39,230 nt of DNA from Pseudomonas sp. TH10 (GTDB lineage Bacteria > Pseudomonadota > Gammaproteobacteria > Pseudomonadales > Pseudomonadaceae): the NCBI RefSeq assembly GCF_016651255.1, contig NZ_JAEKEG010000081.1, forward strand, positions 1-39,230, given 5' to 3'. Below, piece after piece: positions 37,900-39,230 of the stretch; positions within the stretch are counted from its first letter, which is position 1; every line of letters starts with the position of its first letter. The notes beneath the pieces were generated by a model. That model was not told the DNA's origin and did no database searches. It was given only the letters and a program-made list of their open reading frames with translations. A program made the translations under genes and the position numbers.

Positions 37900-38017
37900 G
37901 TAGGAGCTGCCGCAGGCTGCGATCTTTTGATCTGCTTTGTCGCAACCTCAAAGCATTCAAAATCAAAAGATTAGAAGATCAAAAGATCAAAAGATCGCAG
38001 CCTGCGGCAGCTCCTAC
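37900..38017. repeat. Long REP doublet with an expanded centre
   Basis: GTAGGAGCTGCCGCAGGCTG at the left and CAGCCTGCGGCAGCTCCTAC at the right enclose a longer centre than in the other doublets. It contains a stretch in which AGATCAAA/AAGATC is repeated (AGAAGATCAAAAGATCAAAA), suggesting slippage. It ends 8 bp from the ALDH stop. Confidence 0.85.
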
Positions 38018-38025
38018 GGGGAATG

Positions 38026-39230
38026 TCAGAGGGCGTCGCGGGAAGGCTGGCCATCCACCAGGCGTTGAATGCCCAATGGGTTGGCATTTTTCAGCGCATC
38101 CGGCAGCAGGCTGTCCGGGTAGTTCTGGAAACACACCGGCCGCAGGAAGCGGTCGATTGCCAGCGTACCGACCGAAGTACCCCGGGCGTCGGAAGTCGCC
38201 GGGTATGGCCCGCCATGCACCATCGAATCGCAGACCTCGACACCCGTCGGGTAGCCGTTGAGCAGGATCCGTCCGACCTTCTGTTCCAGCAACGCCGTCA
38301 GCTCGCCAAACTGCTCAAAGTCAGCAGGTTCGCCGATGATCGTTGCCGTCAATTGTCCACGCAGCCCACTGAGTGCGGCACCGAGTTGCGCCTGGTCCGC
38401 CACTTCGACAAACACCGTGGTCGGGCCGAAGACTTCTTCCTGCAAGACTTCATCACCGTCGACAAGCAGGCTGGCATCGGCCTTGAACAATTGCGGCCGC
38501 GCCTGGTTGCCCTGCTGCGCCTGGCCCGCCAGGTGCGTCACGCCCGGGTGCGCGAGGAGTTTCTGCAAGCCTTTACCATAGCTGCTCAAGGTGCCGCTGT
38601 TGAGCATGGTCTGTGCCGGTTGGTCAGCGATCAAACCGCCGACCTGTTGCATGAAGGCAGTGAATGGCGGCGATTTGATGCCAATCACCAGGCCAGGGTT
38701 GGTGCAGAACTGACCACAGCCCTGGACCACTGAAGCGGTCAGCTCACGGGCGACGTTGTCTGCGCGCACTTGCAAGGCCTGGGGCAGGACGATCACCGGG
38801 TTGATGCTCGACATCTCGGCAAATACCGGAATCGGCTGTGGACGCGCCGCCGCCATGTCGCACAATGCTCGCCCGCCTTTGAGCGAACCGGTGAAGCCCA
38901 CCGCCTGGATCGCCGGATGCTTGACCAGCGCCTCACCCACGCCGCCACCGTAAATCATGTTGAAAACACCAGCGGGCATGGCGGTTTTCTCTGCCGCGCG
39001 AATCAGCGCGCAGGCCACCAGCTCGGCGGTTGCCATGTGGCCGCTGTGGGCCTTGAACACGACGGTGCAACCGGCAGCCAGGGCCGACGCGGTGTCGCCG
39101 CCGGCCGTGGAAAACGCCAAGGGAAAATTGCTCGCGCCGAACACGGCAACCGGTCCCAGGCCAATGCGGTATTGACGCAGGTCGGGGCGTGACAACGGCT
39201 GGCGATCCGGCAACGCCTGATCGATTCGCG
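38026..39230 (-). CDS. Aldehyde dehydrogenase, 2,5-dioxovalerate (alpha-ketoglutaric semialdehyde) type, N-terminus missing
   Basis: The gene enters from the right edge, and about 400 C-terminal residues are visible. The frame is open to the last bases (RIDQALPDRQPLSR), so no start lies in the window; the TTG at 39213 is internal. GPVAVFGASNFPLAFSTAGG, KAHSGHMATAELVACALIRA, the glutamate motif VFAEMSSINPV and the cysteine motif GQGCGQFCTNPG-like (VVQGCGQFCTNPGLV) define an NAD(P)-dependent ALDH; the layout resembles enzymes that oxidise 2-oxoglutarate semialdehyde in pentose or hydroxyproline breakdown. The family is sure, the substrate is moderately supported. Confidence 0.9.
   Translation of the reverse strand, partial: RIDQALPDRQPLSRPDLRQYRIGLGPVAVFGASNFPLAFSTAGGDTASALAAGCTVVFKAHSGHMATAELVACALIRAAEKTAMPAGVFNMIYGGGVGEALVKHPAIQAVGFTGSLKGGRALCDMAAARPQPIPVFAEMSSINPVIVLPQALQVRADNVARELTASVVQGCGQFCTNPGLVIGIKSPPFTAFMQQVGGLIADQPAQTMLNSGTLSSYGKGLQKLLAHPGVTHLAGQAQQGNQARPQLFKADASLLVDGDEVLQEEVFGPTTVFVEVADQAQLGAALSGLRGQLTATIIGEPADFEQFGELTALLEQKVGRILLNGYPTGVEVCDSMVHGGPYPATSDARGTSVGTLAIDRFLRPVCFQNYPDSLLPDALKNANPLGIQRLVDGQPSRDAL

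Overview
The window looks like chromosomal DNA of a Pseudomonas, probably of the P. fluorescens group. The reasons are the high GC content, a muxABC-type RND efflux operon, a roughly 180-kDa NAD-glutamate dehydrogenase, the moxR/DUF58/DUF4381/VWA/BatD cluster next to sbcDC, and many REP-type palindromes of the GTAGGAGCTGCC and CGCGGGCAAGCCCGC kinds. No rRNA, tRNA, phage, insertion sequence or CRISPR array was found. This assignment comes from recognising protein families by eye, not from a database search.

Layout. 1-4785 (minus): muxA-muxB-muxC efflux operon, with muxC cut by the window edge. 4982-6748 (minus): thiol peroxidase tpx and a DUF3313-type lipoprotein, with REPs between them. 6962-9308 (plus): an octaheme cytochrome c fused to TPRs. 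9370-10990 (minus): an unknown protein, a GNAT acetyltransferase and an AhpD/CMD-like protein; the last is divergent from a MocR regulator at 11197-12632. 12754-14496 (plus): an ABM-domain protein, a secreted cupin and a lipoprotein. 14673-19574 (minus): gdhB. 20079-22462 (plus): a small acidic protein and an AT-rich ABC exporter gene. 22616-29464 (plus): a tightly coupled MoxR-DUF58-DUF4381-VWA-VWA/TPR-BatD operon. 29642-35116 (plus): sbcD-sbcC-GST, again with overlapping stops and starts. 35122-35209: an 8-bp tandem repeat beside a REP. 35302-39230 (minus): small secreted or membrane proteins, a periplasmic lactonase-type beta-propeller, a small acidic DUF protein and a truncated aldehyde dehydrogenase.

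The most striking property of the window is ten apparent single-base frameshifts in seven otherwise well-conserved genes: cytochrome/TPR (3), CMD (1), MocR (1), ABC exporter (2), DUF58 (1), first VWA (1) and sbcD (1). Most lie in homopolymer runs. In each gene the frame continues with family-typical sequence, and undoing the indels gives a length that is an exact multiple of three. I read these mainly as sequencing or assembly errors, and list the genes as frameshifted with their full reconstructed spans.

Functionally the region is mostly housekeeping and stress-related: drug efflux, peroxide defence (tpx, AhpD-like, GST), envelope surveillance or chaperone-like MoxR/VWA proteins, DNA end processing (SbcCD) and amino-acid catabolism (GdhB). 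No clearly new multi-gene system is visible. The least conventional items are the AT-rich ABC exporter, the octamer repeat array, the overlapping pair of tiny exported/membrane proteins and the VWA/TPR fusion with a degenerate metal site.
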